Assembly (NCBI GenBank): GCA_032173965.1
Contig: JAVUNC010000006.1
Location: forward strand, 18,512,028-18,576,027
Direction: 5' to 3'
From: Sitta carolinensis
Lineage: Eukaryota > Chordata > Aves > Passeriformes > Sittidae
DNA length: 64,000 nt
The translations under genes were made by a program, and so were the position numbers. This document shows, in pieces, positions 1 through 10,265 of the stretch (positions within the stretch are counted from its first letter, which is position 1; the number at the start of each line of letters is the position of its first letter). The notes under the pieces were generated by a model. That model was not told the DNA's origin and did not search any database. It worked only from the letters and a program-made list of their open reading frames with translations.

Positions 1-67
1 TCCCTGATGGGGGACACCAGAGGGACCTCGGTGGCTCCAGCCCTGGAGCTGAGCCCGGGAGCAGAGC

Positions 68-345
68 ATGGAATCATAAAATCCCAGAATCCCGGAGTGG
101 TTTGGGTGGGAAGGACATTAAACCCCACCCGGTGCCACCCCTGGATGGGCAGGGACCCCTCCCGCTCCCCCAGGGTGTCCAACCCCAGTGTCCAGCCTGG
201 CCTGGGACATTCCAGGGATCCAGGGACAGCCCAGCCAGGAATTCCCAATTCCCAATCTCCCACCCATCCCCGCCCTCAGGCAGTGGGAGCCGCTCCCTGT
301 GTGCTGTCCCTCCAGCCCTTGTCCCAGTCCCTGTCCACGCCCTCT
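68..345 (-). mobile_element. CR1 LINE 3'-end fragment
   Basis: Read on the plus strand, a decayed octamer tail (aatcccagaatcccgg) is followed by tggtttgggtgggaaggac, then gggcagggacccctccc, gtccagcctggcctgggaca and ttccagggatccagg. This is the antisense order of a CR1 LINE 3' end, so the element is on the minus strand with its 3' end at the left. It is 5'-truncated near 345, as most CR1 copies are, and has no reverse transcriptase part. Confidence 0.85.
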
Positions 346-1294
346 CGTCTCCCAGGACAATATCTGGTCCCTGAGCAGGGGGACTAAGCCTGACAAAGGA
401 AAAAAACAATCCCTTTGAGATTAACTACAAGTTCCGGGCTGTTGTTTCCCTGGTTTGATTTCTTTTGTTCTGTTTTGTTTATTTCCCGTTTGTGGATCTT
501 CGGAGCCCACTTAAAGGGTGGCAGCAGAATGCAGATATAAGAAATGACATCCTGTCTTTAGGATGAGATTACTGCTGCCTTAATGGACCCTCAGAGCAAT
601 GGAGTAAATAGAGGGAGATAAATCCAGGAGCTTATACAATATCTTTAGAAATATTTTTTATTTCTCATATTTATAATGTTTTCTCACAATGCAATTCTAC
701 AAAGCCATTAAATAAAAACGTGAAGTTCATAACTTGTGTAAACTTCCAGGAGAATGTTTTCCTTCCAGCTTGGTAATAAATGTCCATGCGAAATGCATTT
801 AAATAACATTTTCAATCCAACAAGTAATGCCAGGAATGACATTTTAAAAAGTTACAGTATGAGCCTCAATGCAGGAATCAGATGCAGAATAAAAAAGAGA
901 GATAACTCTGCAGAGAAGCCTCAGCTCAGGGGAACAATGGCTCAGGTGTCTTTGTGACAGGTCCTTGAGTGGGTTTTGGGCTTTGCCCGTATGGAAGGGA
1001 GCAGCCAGGATTTGGAGATGCCTGTGGCCAGAAAAGAGCAGCAGAAGTCAAAAGGATCCAAAAAAAGTGCTCACAGGGTGATCTCCTCACTCAGCATGGA
1101 GATTGGTGTTTTATCTCTGAATAAGGAATAAAAGAAGGGGGGAAAGAATGAAATGGATGACAGAGGGAAGGAAGATGCCCTGGGGCCGTGTCAGGCAGAG
1201 CTGTGCTGCTGCCTCGGCAGAGTGCAGCCGGTCCCTGCGGAGTGGCCGGCGCTCTGACCCCCGCTGTCCCCCCGCAGAGCCAGGCCGTGAGGGC
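346..1294. other. Single-copy spacer, AT-rich core
   Basis: The block is AT-rich from about 430 to 960 and mixed after that. The only open frame of note (754-957) has no recognisable domain. I see no exon, promoter or repeat. Confidence 0.5.
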
Positions 1295-1545
1295 GGGGGT
1301 CTGAAGGGACACTGGGGCTGGCGGGGCTGCAATGGGATTCCCAGAGCAGCTGTGCTGCCCCTGGACCCCTGGAATGTCCCGGGCCAGGCGGGACACGGGG
1401 TTGGAACAGCCCGGGATAGTGGGAGGGGTCCCTGCCCTGGCAGGGGTGACACTGGGGGGGTTTGAGGATTCGAGGATTTGGGGATTTACGGATTTAAGGT
1501 CCCTCCAGCCCAAACCGTTCCCTGGTTCTGTGGTTTTCCCACCTC
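1295..1545 (+). mobile_element. CR1 LINE 3'-end fragment
   Basis: The sense order of CR1 boxes is visible: attcccagagcagctgtg, cccctggacccctggaatgt, gggaggggtccctgccctgg and ggtccctccagcccaaacc. A decayed tail (ttctgtggttt) ends the copy near 1545. The segment before the tail holds four short ggattt repeats, so the 3' UTR is slightly rearranged. It is 5'-truncated near 1295. Confidence 0.8.
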
Positions 1546-2764
1546 GCTCTGCCTCCCTGGGCACGCCGGGCTGCCCTGAGTGCTCGTCGCCGGGGGCTGC
1601 TCCGTCCCGGGGGTGCCGAGCCCCGTGCCCAGCGGGCAGGGGGCACCAGGACTGCCCTGGTCACAACCAGGGCACCAGAACAGCCCCCGAAATCCTCCCC
1701 ATCCAGTCAGACCTGCGGGAGCCTCTGATCCACATCAGGCTCCAATTAATTCCGTTTTTCAATGACTGCAGCCCTTCAACAAGTGGCTCCATGGAACAGA
1801 ATCAGAGGAATTAGAAGCAGGGAGATGCATTAAATCATGGAATACATCTCCTTGCCAATGCAAAATCTGTTCCCCCGAGTCCATGCTGAAGGAACTTTTG
1901 AAATAGACTCAGAATAAATGAATTTTTAGCCACACAGTCCCCTGGATAGTGACTCAGGGTGCTTCGTGTGAATCACAGCTGTATTTTACCAGCCAAATAG
2001 GAAAATGTTAATGCAGAACTCCTGAGTTCTTCCTGGTTCCTTAGCGAATCTTTTCTGGATTTAAGCCATTTCCGAGCAGCTTTGGGACCGAAGTGCAGTG
2101 TGATTCCTGAACCTGCACTCAGTGAGTCAGGAGCTGCTGAAGGTGGGGGTGATGATATTTAATTGCACATCAGTGTCAGACGTGTCTCATGTTCTCACTT
2201 CTGTTCTGAAAGGCAATTTCCCTCTGGACTGCTGCTGGAACAGGACACAGGTGTGATTCCAGACCTGGTTTGGTGGGAGCACAGAGCTGGGTGAGCAGGA
2301 GCTCCTGCTCCCTTCAGCACTTTTTCACACCTCAGCCCGCTGTCCCTGGAATTACCCAGAGCTGGCAGCTCAGATTTCTTCCTGGAACACCTGTCAAGCA
2401 AGACAAATAGACAATATTATATTGAATTAAACTTCATTTACCTTCACCCGCTTGTTTTGTCTCTGAAGGTTTTTATCATGAAGTTCAGGTGACCTGCAGC
2501 ACTTGAGGCAGGGAGTGCCTGGGTACAGCACAATGCTCGTCATTAATATTCCCACATCGATTTGGGAATCAGGAGATTTTTAGCTCTGATGGGTGTCTGC
2601 ACATCAAGGTTATTTGTCTCTAGGTAGACACAGTGCCTGGGTGGAGAATCAGCCTTTTCCTTTCTTGCAGAAGAGGCACATGGCAAGATAACTAGACCAT
2701 AACAGAAATTAATAGCAATTGCAACATGTTCTTGTCTAATTGCATAAAAATTGGGTTAATGTGT
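1546..2764. other. Single-copy spacer
   Basis: Mixed-composition unique sequence, AT-rich from about 1740 to 2060 and 2390 to 2760. I see no exon, RNA gene or repeat. Confidence 0.5.
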
Positions 2765-2796
2765 TAAAAAAAAAAAAAAAACAAACAAACAAAAAC
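2765..2796. repeat. A-run followed by (CAAA)n
   Basis: A run of about 17 A residues passes into caaacaaacaaaaac. It has no target-site duplication that I can see, so it is listed only as a simple repeat. Confidence 0.85.
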
Positions 2797-2927
2797 GTGT
2801 CCAGTAACTGTCAGTGGAAGATGCTGTGTCAGCTGTGAGGAAATCTGAGAGAGGGGTTCAGCTGGAGGGGGGAGGCTCCAGGGAGAGCTCTGAGCCATGG
2901 CCAGGGCCTGAAGGGGTCACCCACAGG

Positions 2928-3227
2928 GTGTCCCTGCTGTGCCCTGGGTGACTCTGCTGTGTCCTGGGTGTTCCTGTTCTGTCCTGGGTGTCCCTGCTGT
3001 GCCCTGGGTGTCCCTGCTCTGTCCTGGGTGTCCCTGCTGTGTCCTGGGTGTCCCTGCCTGGATCTGGGTGTCCCTGTTCTGTCCTGGGTGTCCCTGCCTG
3101 GATCTGGGTGTCCCTGCTGTGCCCTGGGTGTCTCTGCTGTGTCCTGGGTGTCCCTGCTGTGCCCTGGGTGTCCCTGCCTGGATCTGGGTGTCCCTGCTGT
3201 GTCCTGGGTGTCCCTGCTGTGTCTGTC
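2928..3227. repeat. 20-bp minisatellite, 15 copies
   Basis: Units such as gtgtccctgctgtgccctgg recur exactly every 20 bases from 2928. The middle varies between gctgtg, ttctgt and gcctggat. Spacing is perfect with no indels. The array abuts the 46-bp array directly and shares its gggtgt-tcctgg vocabulary, which suggests a common origin. Confidence 0.95.
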
Positions 3228-4893
3228 ACACTGCCTGGGTGGGCACAGCTCTGGGTGTTCCTGGCAGGGTCTGTGTCACACTGCCTGGGCACAGCTCTGG
3301 GTGTTCCTGGCAGGGTCTGTGTCACACTGCCTGGGCACAGCTCTGGGTGTTCCTGGCTGGCTCTGTCACACTGCCTGGGCACAGCTCTGGGTGTTCCTGG
3401 CTGGGGCAGGGTCTGTGTCACACTGCCTGGGCACAGCTCTGGGTGTTCCTGGCAGGGTCTGTGTCACACTCTGCCTGGGCACAGCTCTGGGTGTTCCTGG
3501 CTGGCTCTGTCACACACTGCCTGGGCACAGCTCTGGGTGTTCCTGGCTGGATCAGGGTCTGTCACACTGCCTGGGCACAGCTCTGGGTGTTCCTGGCAGG
3601 GTCTGTCACACACTGCCTGGGCACAGCTCTGGGTGTTCCTGGCAGGGTCTGTGTCACACTCTGCCTGGGCACAGCTCTGGGTGTTCCTGGCAGGGTCTGT
3701 CACACACTGCCTGGGCACAGCTCTGGGTGTTCCTGGCTGGGGCAGGGTCTGTGTCACACTCTGCCTGGGCACAGCTCTGGGTGTTCCTGGCAGGGTCTGT
3801 CACACACTGCCTGGGCACAGCTCTGGGTGTTCCTGGCAGGGTCTGTCACACTCTGCCTGGGCACAGCTCTGGGTGTTCCTGGCAGGGTCTGTCACACTCT
3901 GCCTGGGCACAGCTCTGGGTGTTCCTGGCAGGGTCTGTCACACACTGCCTGGGCACAGCTCTGGGTGTTCCTGGCTGGGGCAGGGTCTGTGTCACACTCT
4001 GCCTGGGCACAGCTCTGGGTGTTCCTGGCAGGGTCTGTCACACACTGCCTGGGCACAGCTCTGGGTGTTCCTGGCTGGGGCAGGGTCTGTGTCACACTCT
4101 GCCTGGGCACAGCTCTGGGTGTTCCTGGCAGGGTCTGTCACACACTGCCTGGGCACAGCTCTGGGTGTTCCTGGCAGGGTCTGTCACACTCTGCCTGGGC
4201 ACAGCTCTGGGTGTTCCTGGCAGGGTCTGTCACACACTGCCTGGGCACAGCTCTGGGTGTTCCTGGCAGGGTCTGTCACACACTGCCTGGGCACAGCTCT
4301 GGGTGTTCCTGGCTGGGGCAGGGTCTGTGTCACACTCTGCCTGGGCACAGCTCTGGGTGTTCCTGGCAGGGTCTGTCACACACTGCCTGGGCACAGCTCT
4401 GGGTGTTCCTGGCTGGGGCAGGGTCTGTGTCACACTCTGCCTGGGCACAGCTCTGGGTGTTCCTGGCAGGGTCTGTCACACACTGCCTGGGCACAGCTCT
4501 GGGTGTTCCTGGCAGGGTCTGTCACACACTGCCTGGGCACAGCTCTGGGTGTTCCTGGCAGGGTCTGTCACACACTGCCTGGGCACAGCTCTGGGTGTTC
4601 CTGGCAGGGTCTGTCACACTCTGCCTGGGCACAGCTCTGGGTGTTCCTGGCTGGGGCAGGGTCTGTGTCACACTCTGCCTGGGCACAGCTCTGGGTGTTC
4701 CTGGCTGGGGCAGGGTCTGTGTCACACTCTGCCTGGGCACAGCTCTGGGTGTTCCTGGCTGGGGCAGGGTCTGTGTCACACTCTGCCTGGGCACAGCTCT
4801 GGGTGTTCCTGGCAGGGTCTGTCACACTCTGCCTGGGCACAGCTCTGGGTGTTCCTGGCAGGGTCTGTCATTCTGCCTGGGCACAGCTCTGGT
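3223..4893. repeat. 46/54-bp minisatellite, 35 copies
   Basis: The core gcacagctctgggtgttcct occurs 35 times, joined by gtctgtcacac and ctgcctgg. Most units are 46 bases; a variant with the extra segment ctggggcagg is 54. Three 54-base units are consecutive near 4640-4790. A 338-base block of seven units (3892-4110 against 4230-4448) is duplicated in order. Every forward frame is open because the unit lacks stops and 46 is not a multiple of three. I consider this non-coding. Confidence 0.97.
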
Positions 4894-5161
4894 ACAAAGG
4901 TGTCAAAGGGCCCCAGTCCCCCAGGCAGGGTCTGTGCCATTCCAGGTTCCAGCAGAGCTCGCACCCTAGGGAATTTTTGTCGGGTGCTTTGCTGTGCCAC
5001 CTTTTCCCAGAGAACCAACCCCATTATTCTCTTATGTATAAAAAGAACAAATCGGGTGCCTCTGGTGCATTATTTTTGCTGCTTCCTCACCCCCTTTGAG
5101 TGCTGCAGGAGCTGCTCTGCTGCCCACCCAGCACTGTCACTGCAGGCACTGCCTGGTGCCA

Positions 5162-5430
5162 GCTGCTCAGGGTGCTCAGGGCTCTGTCCCTGGTGTCACC
5201 TGGCTCTGTCACCCTCCTGCTGCTCAGGGCTCTGTCCCTGGTGTCACCTGGCTCTGTCACCCTCCTGCTGTTCAGGGTGCTCAGGGCTCTGTCCCTGGTG
5301 TCACCTGGCTCTGTCACCCTCCTGCTGCTCAGGGCTCTGTCCCTGGTGTCACCTGGCTCACATCATCCCCTGCTGCTCTGGGTGCTCAGGGCTCTGTCCC
5401 TGGTGTCACCTGGCCCTGTCACCCTCCCTG
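5162..5430. repeat. 48/57-bp minisatellite, 5 copies
   Basis: The core gctctgtccctggtgtcacc starts at 5181, 5229, 5286, 5334 and 5391, giving alternating spacings of 48 and 57 bases. The 57-base form carries an extra ggtgctca-type segment. The true period is therefore a 105-base pair of units. Confidence 0.95.
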
Positions 5431-6107
5431 CTCAGCACAAGCAGCAAAACCACAGCTCCAGTTCTCCTCAGATGCCTGTTTTTCTCAGCTGTGACAGTTC
5501 TTCATCTGCTTTTTCTGTGTTTTTTTACTTGAACTTCATAAGCTCCTAAATTGGCACATTCTGGTATTGTGATTTAATTCTCCATGTCAGGGCTGTCACC
5601 TTTATAAATATTTCTCATAAGTTTTACGGATCACTGCATCAGCAGACTGCTAGGGAGAGGAAGGGGAGTAAATTGTGTCTTAGGATAAGTTGTTGAACAT
5701 TTTTGTGGCTGTTGGGGTGTAGCCGGGTCTGGCCTTGTGCTGGCCTGGCTCAGGGACAGCCAGGGAACGCTGCCTGTGTCGGTGCTGTGGAAACACATCC
5801 CCTGAGGGTGGCTTGAAATGAGCTGAAGTCAATGAAATAGGAGGCGGCAACTGGGAAAAGGGCAGAGCAATGCTGAGGAGGCGCAGAACAATGGGATCAT
5901 GTGGGGTGGAAAAACGCTCTGAGCTCCAGTCCAGCTGTGGGGTCCAAGCAGCCCATGGCAGGCAGGGGAACCCCATCCCAAAGGGCACGAGGCAGGGACC
6001 AGGCAAAGCTGTCACAGGAACCAGGAGAGGTTTTCAGCAGGGAACCACAGGTGGAGGAGGAAGCCAGGGAAGGAAAACAAAGTCCTGGGCTGGAGCCAGG
6101 GGCAGAG
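5431..6107. other. Single-copy spacer
   Basis: The block is AT-rich at 5480-5640 and then GC-rich. I see no exon or RNA gene. Confidence 0.5.
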
Positions 6108-6372
6108 AGAGCTGAGCTGCACCAGCTGTGTGTGCATGGATCCTGCTCCAGCCTGAGCTGTACCAGCTGTGTGTGCATGGATCCTGCTCCACCAGCTGTG
6201 TGTGCATGGATCCTGCTCCAGCCTGAGCTGCACCAGCTGTGTGTGCATGGATCCTGCTCCACCAGCTGTGTGTGCATGGATCCTGCTCCAGCCTGAGCTG
6301 CACCAGCTGTGTGTGCATGGATCCTGCTCCAGCCTGAGCTGTGTGTGCATGGATCCTGCTCCAGCCTGAACC
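6108..6372. repeat. 41/29-bp minisatellite, 7 copies
   Basis: The core gtgtgtgcatggatcctgct starts at 6128, 6169, 6198, 6239, 6268, 6309 and 6341. Spacings are 41, 29, 41, 29, 41 and 32, so long units (with agcctgagctgcaccag) alternate with short ones. This is the third array in a row with long/short alternation. Confidence 0.95.
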
Positions 6373-6594
6373 CACACAGACAGGGCAGAGGGATCCCAGC
6401 TGCCACACTGGGCCAGAAGCAGCAGGCAAAGAACCCTGGAGAGGGCAAGGGAAGGGAAAACCCCGGATTTCAGGATCCCTCAGGGAGCAGCTGCCCACTT
6501 GCAGTGGCCTTTAGGATAAGAGGAGGGGGTTCCTTTTCCTCAGGGAGCTTCCAGGGGAGATCCTGGGCCCTTTGGTGCCCCCGGCCCCCAACAC

Positions 6595-6700
6595 CTCTCG
6601 GAGCAGCCTGGGAGAGAGGAACGGGGCCCTGCCCTGGGCAGGGGGTGGAACAAGACAGGGTCTTAGACCCTTGCTTCCCAAACCATTTTATGATTCCTTG
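6595..6700 (+). mobile_element. CR1 LINE 3'-end fragment
   Basis: Sense-strand CR1 boxes are present: ggagcagcctgggaga, gccctgggcagggggtgga and ttcccaaaccattttatgat. It is strongly 5'-truncated. It continues into an expanded tail (next entry). Confidence 0.75.
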
Positions 6701-6817
6701 ATTTCGTGATACTGGGATTTGTGATTCCCTGATTCTGAGATTTGTGATTCCCTGGTTCTGGGATTTGTGGTTCCCTAATTCTGGGATCTGCCATTCCCTG
6801 ATTCTGGGGTTTATGAT

Positions 6818-6855
<38 letters not shown>

Positions 6856-6925
6856 GTGATCCCCCGATTCTGGGATATATTATTCCCTGATTCTGCGATT
6901 CTGATTCCCTAATTATCTGAGTCAT
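6690..6925. repeat. Expanded CR1 tail interrupted by T33
   Basis: After the CR1 end, degenerate units of about 23 bases (gattctgggatttgtgattc) recur. They are built from the CR1 tail octamer. A run of 33 T (6820-6852) interrupts them, after which the same units resume (gattctgggatatattattc). Confidence 0.8.
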
Positions 6926-7799
6926 TATTCCCTGATGTCATGACCCAGGTGTGTAAAGCCTGCAGAGCCCCCTGCCCTGCTGGGCTCAGCACAGTCTGAG
7001 CCCTCCTTGTTGCAGATGCAGATTCCTGGAGCGGGATGTGTGCTGGATCCCCCGCCTCTGTCTCCCTCCTTCACTGCCCTCCTGACTCCAAACAAAAAGC
7101 AAAGGACATCGATCCGAGCTCCTTGTTACTGATACCTGCAGCAACCTGGTGTTCAAACCAGCATTTGGTGTTCCTTTCTATCTTAGGTGTTATTTACTGC
7201 TAGTGGAAGGAGTTGCCAGCTGGTTAATTCTGTGGATATTCCTAATTATGTCTGGGGATAATAGCAAGGACAATTGAAATAAAATTACTGTAATTTTAAA
7301 TCAAAAACTTCTCTATGTTTGAAATTATTAAAAGGCCGTGTGTAAATATCACCATGTTTTGATTCATTTTCCCATGAAATTTCAGCGGAATTATTTTCTC
7401 TAGCAGGAGATGTTAATAACAACGCCGGGAAATTGAACATCAAGGTTTAACTCGGAGGCAATAAATCAGCACAGCAAAAAGGTGAAGGGTTGTACATTAT
7501 GAAAACATTTCCCAAGATAATTACAAGTTGGAGGCATGTGTTGATTGAGTGGGAAATATTATCGGATAGACAAGGCTGGATTCACAATGGAGATAATCAG
7601 GTGAAGAGTTGCTCAGGGAGTTTAAGGAAAAGTCAGTTGAAACCCCACAGTAATTCCAGGAGTGTCTGCAGAGGGGAGCAAGCACCCAGAGCTCCCACAA
7701 ACCTGCCCTGGCCAGGGACACTCACTCCTGTCTGCCAGTGCCAAGGACACTCCTGTCCCCCCTGCCCAGCCCTGCTCCGGGAGCTCTGGGGGAGACCCA
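6926..7799. other. AT-rich single-copy block
   Basis: The stretch 7090-7620 is AT-rich with long low-complexity-free sequence, the style of conserved non-coding DNA. I see no coding evidence. From 7650 it becomes GC-rich and leads into the next array. Confidence 0.45.
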
Positions 7800-8757
7800 C
7801 GGCTCCAGGGATGGACAGGGATGGGCAGGGAAGGGCAGGGATGGGACGGGATGGACAGGAAAGGGCAGGGGAAGGAGGGCAGGGATGGGCAGGGATGGGC
7901 AGGGATAGACAGGGATGGGCAGGGAAGGGCAGGGATGGGCAGGGATGGACAGGGATGAGACAGGGATGGGCAGGGAAGGGCAGGGATGGCAGGGATGGAC
8001 AGGGATGGACAGGGATGAGACAGGGATGGGCAGGGATGGCAGGGATGGACAGGGATGGGCAGGGATGGGCAGGGATGGGCAGGGATGGACAGGGATGGAC
8101 AGGGATGGGCAGGGATAGACAGGGATAGACAGGGATGGGCAGGGATGGGCAGGGATGGACAGGGATGGCAGGGATGGGCAGGGATGGGCAGGGATGGACA
8201 GGGTGATGGACAGGGATGGACAGGGATGGGCAGGGATGGACAGGGATGGACAGGGAAGGGCAGGGATGGGCAGGGATGGACAGGGATGGGCAGGGATGGG
8301 CAGGGATGGACACAGGGATGGACAGGGATGGACAGGGATGGGCAGGGATGGACAGGGATGGACAGGGATGGGCAGGGATGGACAGGGATGGGCAGGGATG
8401 GCAGGGATGGGCAGGGATGGACAGGGATGGGCAGGAAATGGGCAGGGATGGACAGGGATGGACAGGGATGGGCAGGGATGGGCAGGGAAGGGCAGGGATG
8501 GGCAGGGATGGGCAGGGTGACACGGATGGGCAGGGATGGGCAGGGATAGACAGGGATGGACAGGGATGGGCAGGGATGGGCAGGGATGGGGCAGGGATGG
8601 ACAGGGATGGGCAGGGATGGACAGGGATGGGCAGGAAAGGGCAGGGATGGACAGGGATGGACAGGGATGGGCAGGGATGGGCAGGGAAGGGCAGGGATGG
8701 ACAGGGATGGACAGGGATGGGCAGGGATGGGCAGGGATGGGCAGGGATGGGCAGAGC
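7800..8757. repeat. 10-bp G-rich minisatellite, about 95 copies
   Basis: Units cagggatggg, cagggatgga, cagggaaggg and cagggataga recur every 10 bases with few indels. The plus strand has GGG runs every 4-6 bases, ideal for G-quadruplexes. The run gggcaggratg resembles the core published for human hypervariable minisatellites (GGGCAGGAXG). Open frames of up to 555 codons on the minus strand only encode a 10-residue Pro/Ser/His repeat and are not genes. Confidence 0.97.
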
Positions 8758-8894
8758 TCCCCCGGGCCACCAGCCCAGGCACCTGCAGTGACTCTGCTGA
8801 GCCAGGGCTGTGTGTGGGGGAACCCAGCTCAGCCCTGGGAGCTTTGGGGTATTTATTCCAGGGAGGGCTTGGCTGGATAGCAGCACTAAAGCTG

Positions 8895-9100
8895 CTCCTT
8901 GGGTGGGGAGGGACCTCAACACCCCCCCCCCCCAGTGCCCCCCTGGATGGGCAGGGACTCCTCCCATCATCCCAGGCTGCTGAACCCCAGTGTCCAGCCT
9001 GGCCTGGGACATTCCAGGGATCCAGGGGCAGCCACAGCTGCTCTGGGAATTCCAGCCTAGCCAGAAATTCCCAGCTTCCCACACAGCCCTGTTCAGCTCG
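8895..9100 (-). mobile_element. CR1 LINE 3'-end fragment
   Basis: Plus-strand reading shows gggtggggagggacctcaac, a C12 run (8922-8933), ctggatgggcagggactcct, cctgggacattccagggatc and ggcagccacagctgctctgg. This is a minus-strand CR1 with its 3' end at the left. The octamer tail is missing. It lies about 140 bases from the end of the 10-bp array. Confidence 0.85.
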
Positions 9101-9524
9101 AGGCAATTCCCTCTTGTGTTTGGTGCTGCTGAACCTTGTAGCAGCTGCTGCTGGCATGATTCTGGAATGAGTAGGAGCCAAAGTGACCTTTTGGGCCATT
9201 TTCCTGACTTTGGGGGGAATGCAGCCCCTCTGGAAGACACGTCCCAGGAAGCAAAGTCTAGCCAAATTTAAAAGACTACATTCTGGCAACCCATTCCAAT
9301 CATCTCATTAAGCCTGAATAAATATGAGAATCTAATATTAATTTCATTTTCATATATCCAAATTAGAAGGCAGCAGTGAAGAAAACAACATAATCTGATT
9401 AAACAAATTAGAATCACGCTGCTAAAATTGCCCTTCAGTATTTATTTATTTTCAACTGCAGTAGCTTAAGAAAAAATCTGCAAAACAAACTCCTCCAAAT
9501 GTTATGGAACATCTCCCTGCCTGT
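9101..9524. other. AT-rich single-copy block
   Basis: AT-rich from 9270 (aaattagaaggcagcagtga and similar). Conserved-element style, but no gene is supported. Confidence 0.4.
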
Positions 9525-9620
9525 GCAGCTCCCTGGGACAGTGGGAGGTGTCCCTGCCATGGCTGGGTGAGTTTTGAAGTCCCTCTCAATCCAATCCAAA
9601 CCAATTCAGAATTCTGTTAA
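9525..9620 (+). mobile_element. Short CR1 3'-end fragment
   Basis: ctgggacagtgggaggtgtc, cctgccatggctgg and gtccctctcaatccaatcca followed by cagaattctgtt match the last 90 bases of a sense CR1, with a decayed tail. Confidence 0.7.
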
Positions 9621-9984
9621 TTATATAAAAAAAACACTAATAATTTTCAAACTTGCATAGTATTTTATTATTGATGTTGCTACATTTTATTATAACATTA
9701 TTAAATAACCTTAAATAGTGTTTATTATATTGAAATAATGACATCATGTTCTAAATCCATTTAAATCTATCCATCTCCATTCAAAACTACCCATCCGTCA
9801 GTCATTTAAAATGAAAAAACCCCACTGAGCAACAAACTTTATTAGAGAGTTCAACATTGGGCCAATTTTCTTCAGTGTTTCACCACAGAGAAGGAAAAAG
9901 CAGAATTATTTCTGCCCAGAGGGCAGGGACAAGTCAGGCATTTAAACCAAGGCAGAGCTTGGTGAACCCAGCAGGGCCAGCAGC
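9621..9984. other. AT-rich single-copy block
   Basis: Very AT-rich at 9620-9860 (runs such as tattttattattgatg), then mixed. Nothing coding is seen. Confidence 0.45.
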
Positions 9985-10265
9985 TCCCAGTTCTGCCCCA
10001 GGGCCCTGCCTGGAGCTGCGGGAAGGGCAGGAGGGACCGGGGGGAGCTGGGCAGGGGCTGGAGAATTCCTGGGGGGGCTGGGAATGGAGCAGAACTGATC
10101 CAAGGTGAAACTCCCGACCCGGGGTCCATCCTGGGGGAGCCCAGCCGGGCTCTGGCCCTGCCCAGGCTGTGTCCTGGGAATAAATAATAATAAATAAATA
10201 AATCCCTGCTTGATTCCTGTGACCCTGTGCAGCCCCTGCTCCAGGATTCTCCCAAGGCATCCCCC
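9985..10265 (+). repeat. Interspersed repeat family B, copy 1
   Basis: The right half (10083-10265: gcagaactgatccaaggtga, gctctggccctgccca, tgattcctgtgaccctg) matches the reverse complement of 63515-63690 almost throughout. The left part (ggctggagaattcctggg) also resembles 35035-35107. This is a dispersed element of unknown class, possibly an internal part of a CR1-type LINE. It contains an (ATAA)n microsatellite at 10180-10203 that the other copy lacks. Confidence 0.7.

Noticed and set aside
3223..4893. CRISPR-like direct repeats
   Set aside because: Units are contiguous with no unique spacers, there are no cas genes, and the genome is vertebrate.
2959..5532. Open frame of 857 codons (plus strand)
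   Set aside because: It runs through stop-free tandem units, and the other two forward frames are open too. It has no domain, no splice context and no selection on one frame.
7622..9289. Minus-strand open frame of 555 codons, Pro/Ser/His-rich
   Set aside because: It is produced by the 10-bp array; a second minus frame of 535 codons overlaps it.
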